Below, piece by piece: positions 41,792 to 41,931 of a stretch of DNA of 41,931 nt; positions within the stretch are counted from its first letter, which is position 1, and every line of letters begins with the position of its first letter. Made by a program: the position numbers and the translations under genes. A model generated the notes under the pieces. That model saw only the letters and a program-made list of their open reading frames with translations. It was not told where the DNA came from and searched no databases. The DNA lies in NCBI GenBank assembly GCA_017647225.1, contig JAGCLA010000013.1, positions 1 to 41,931 of the forward strand, given 5' to 3'. This DNA is from Bacteroidaceae bacterium (lineage in GTDB: Bacteria > Bacteroidota > Bacteroidia > Bacteroidales > Bacteroidaceae).

Positions 41792-41931
41792 TGATCTGAC
41801 CCCAAAAAGTTGGACGGATTAATAAATAAATTTATTGGTAAAGAGTTCGGTATTGCACCGGACTCTTTCCTTTTAGTCTCAGTTTTATTCTATCATTATT
41901 GTAGTAATGGATATACTTCTTCAGTTCCTGC
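41792..41931 (-). mobile_element. IS3-family insertion sequence, right end (cut by window edge)
   Basis: The element ends with TGATCTGACCCCAAAAAGTT on the plus strand, a terminal inverted repeat of the TGA...CCCCAAAAAGTTGGAC type found in IS3-family (IS150-like) elements, 19 bp past asdA. The rest, including the left end, lies beyond 41931. No other copy is in the window. Confidence 0.85.
41832..41931 (-). CDS. IS3-family transposase (OrfB), C-terminal end
   Basis: The last 32 residues are visible: QELKKYIHYYNNDRIKLRLK, then GKSPVQYRTLYQ and the TAA stop at 41834-41832. This Y-I-x-Y-Y-N-x-x-R-I-K-x-x-L-K-G-x-S-P-V-Q-Y-R pattern is the conserved end of the IS3-type DDE transposase, following the integrase core. 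The N-terminal part is beyond the window. A hairpin (41840-41868) lies within the last codons. Confidence 0.92.
   Translation of the reverse strand, partial: QELKKYIHYYNNDRIKLRLKGKSPVQYRTLYQ

Noticed and set aside
41840-41868. Hairpin in the transposase tail as a separate terminator
   Set aside because: It lies within the coding sequence ahead of the stop and has no T run after it, so it is at most a structural feature of the element.

Overview
The window comes from a member of the Bacteroidales (Bacteroidota). Four things point there: a SusC/SusD pair; an LpxC-FabZ fusion in an lpxD-lpxC/fabZ-lpxA run; families largely confined to the phylum (DUF4301, DUF4919, DUF4353-like, met-zincin proteases of the DUF5117 type); and promoters of the Bacteroides form, TTTG-N19-20-TAnnTTTG or TAnnTTCG, with no clear Shine-Dalgarno sequences. 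Genus cannot be fixed from the sequence alone. The left edge cuts a gene and the right edge lies inside an IS3-family insertion sequence.

Region 1 (1-17.3 kb, mostly minus strand) is an envelope and peptide-use region. It holds two small secreted proteins (one cut by the edge), upp, and an apparent operon read from 10500 down to 1681: met-zincin metalloprotease, SusC, SusD and a secreted repeat protein. Then come an M20 dipeptidase, a large secreted F5/8C-GEVED-InlB-like adhesin, a leaderless-looking GNAT acetyltransferase on the plus strand, tRNA-Thr(CGT) and a POT-family peptide transporter. Protease, outer-membrane import, dipeptidase and peptide symporter together suggest protein or peptide scavenging (inference).

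The tRNA-Thr locus (15225-15725) is the most unusual part. Upstream of the intact tRNA lie two degenerate copies of it in a 90-bp tandem array. Before those come two identical 60-bp imperfect-hairpin repeats, also 90 bp apart. A promoter-like motif stands at one end and a strong intrinsic terminator at the other.

Region 2 (17.3-27.7 kb) is core housekeeping: a 596-bp gene-free stretch, then purM-prfA-pyrF, lpxD-lpxC/fabZ-lpxA (lipid A), a pRiA4b ORF-3-like protein and miaA. These converge on a TIGR01212-type radical SAM protein and its upstream AraC regulator through a shared 17-bp hairpin that contains both stop codons.

Region 3 (27.8-34.8 kb) holds DUF4301, a RelA/SpoT protein whose hydrolase motifs are lost, a DUF1573 secreted protein, a LysR regulator and an SLC13/DASS anion transporter.

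Region 4 (35-41.9 kb) holds fabD, a cytosolic GH13 amylase, a DUF4919 protein, and an aspT-asdA pair that should form an aspartate/alanine exchange-decarboxylation cycle. An IS3-family element begins 19 bp beyond asdA.

I did not find a clearly new multi-gene system. The tRNA-Thr array is the best candidate for something undescribed.
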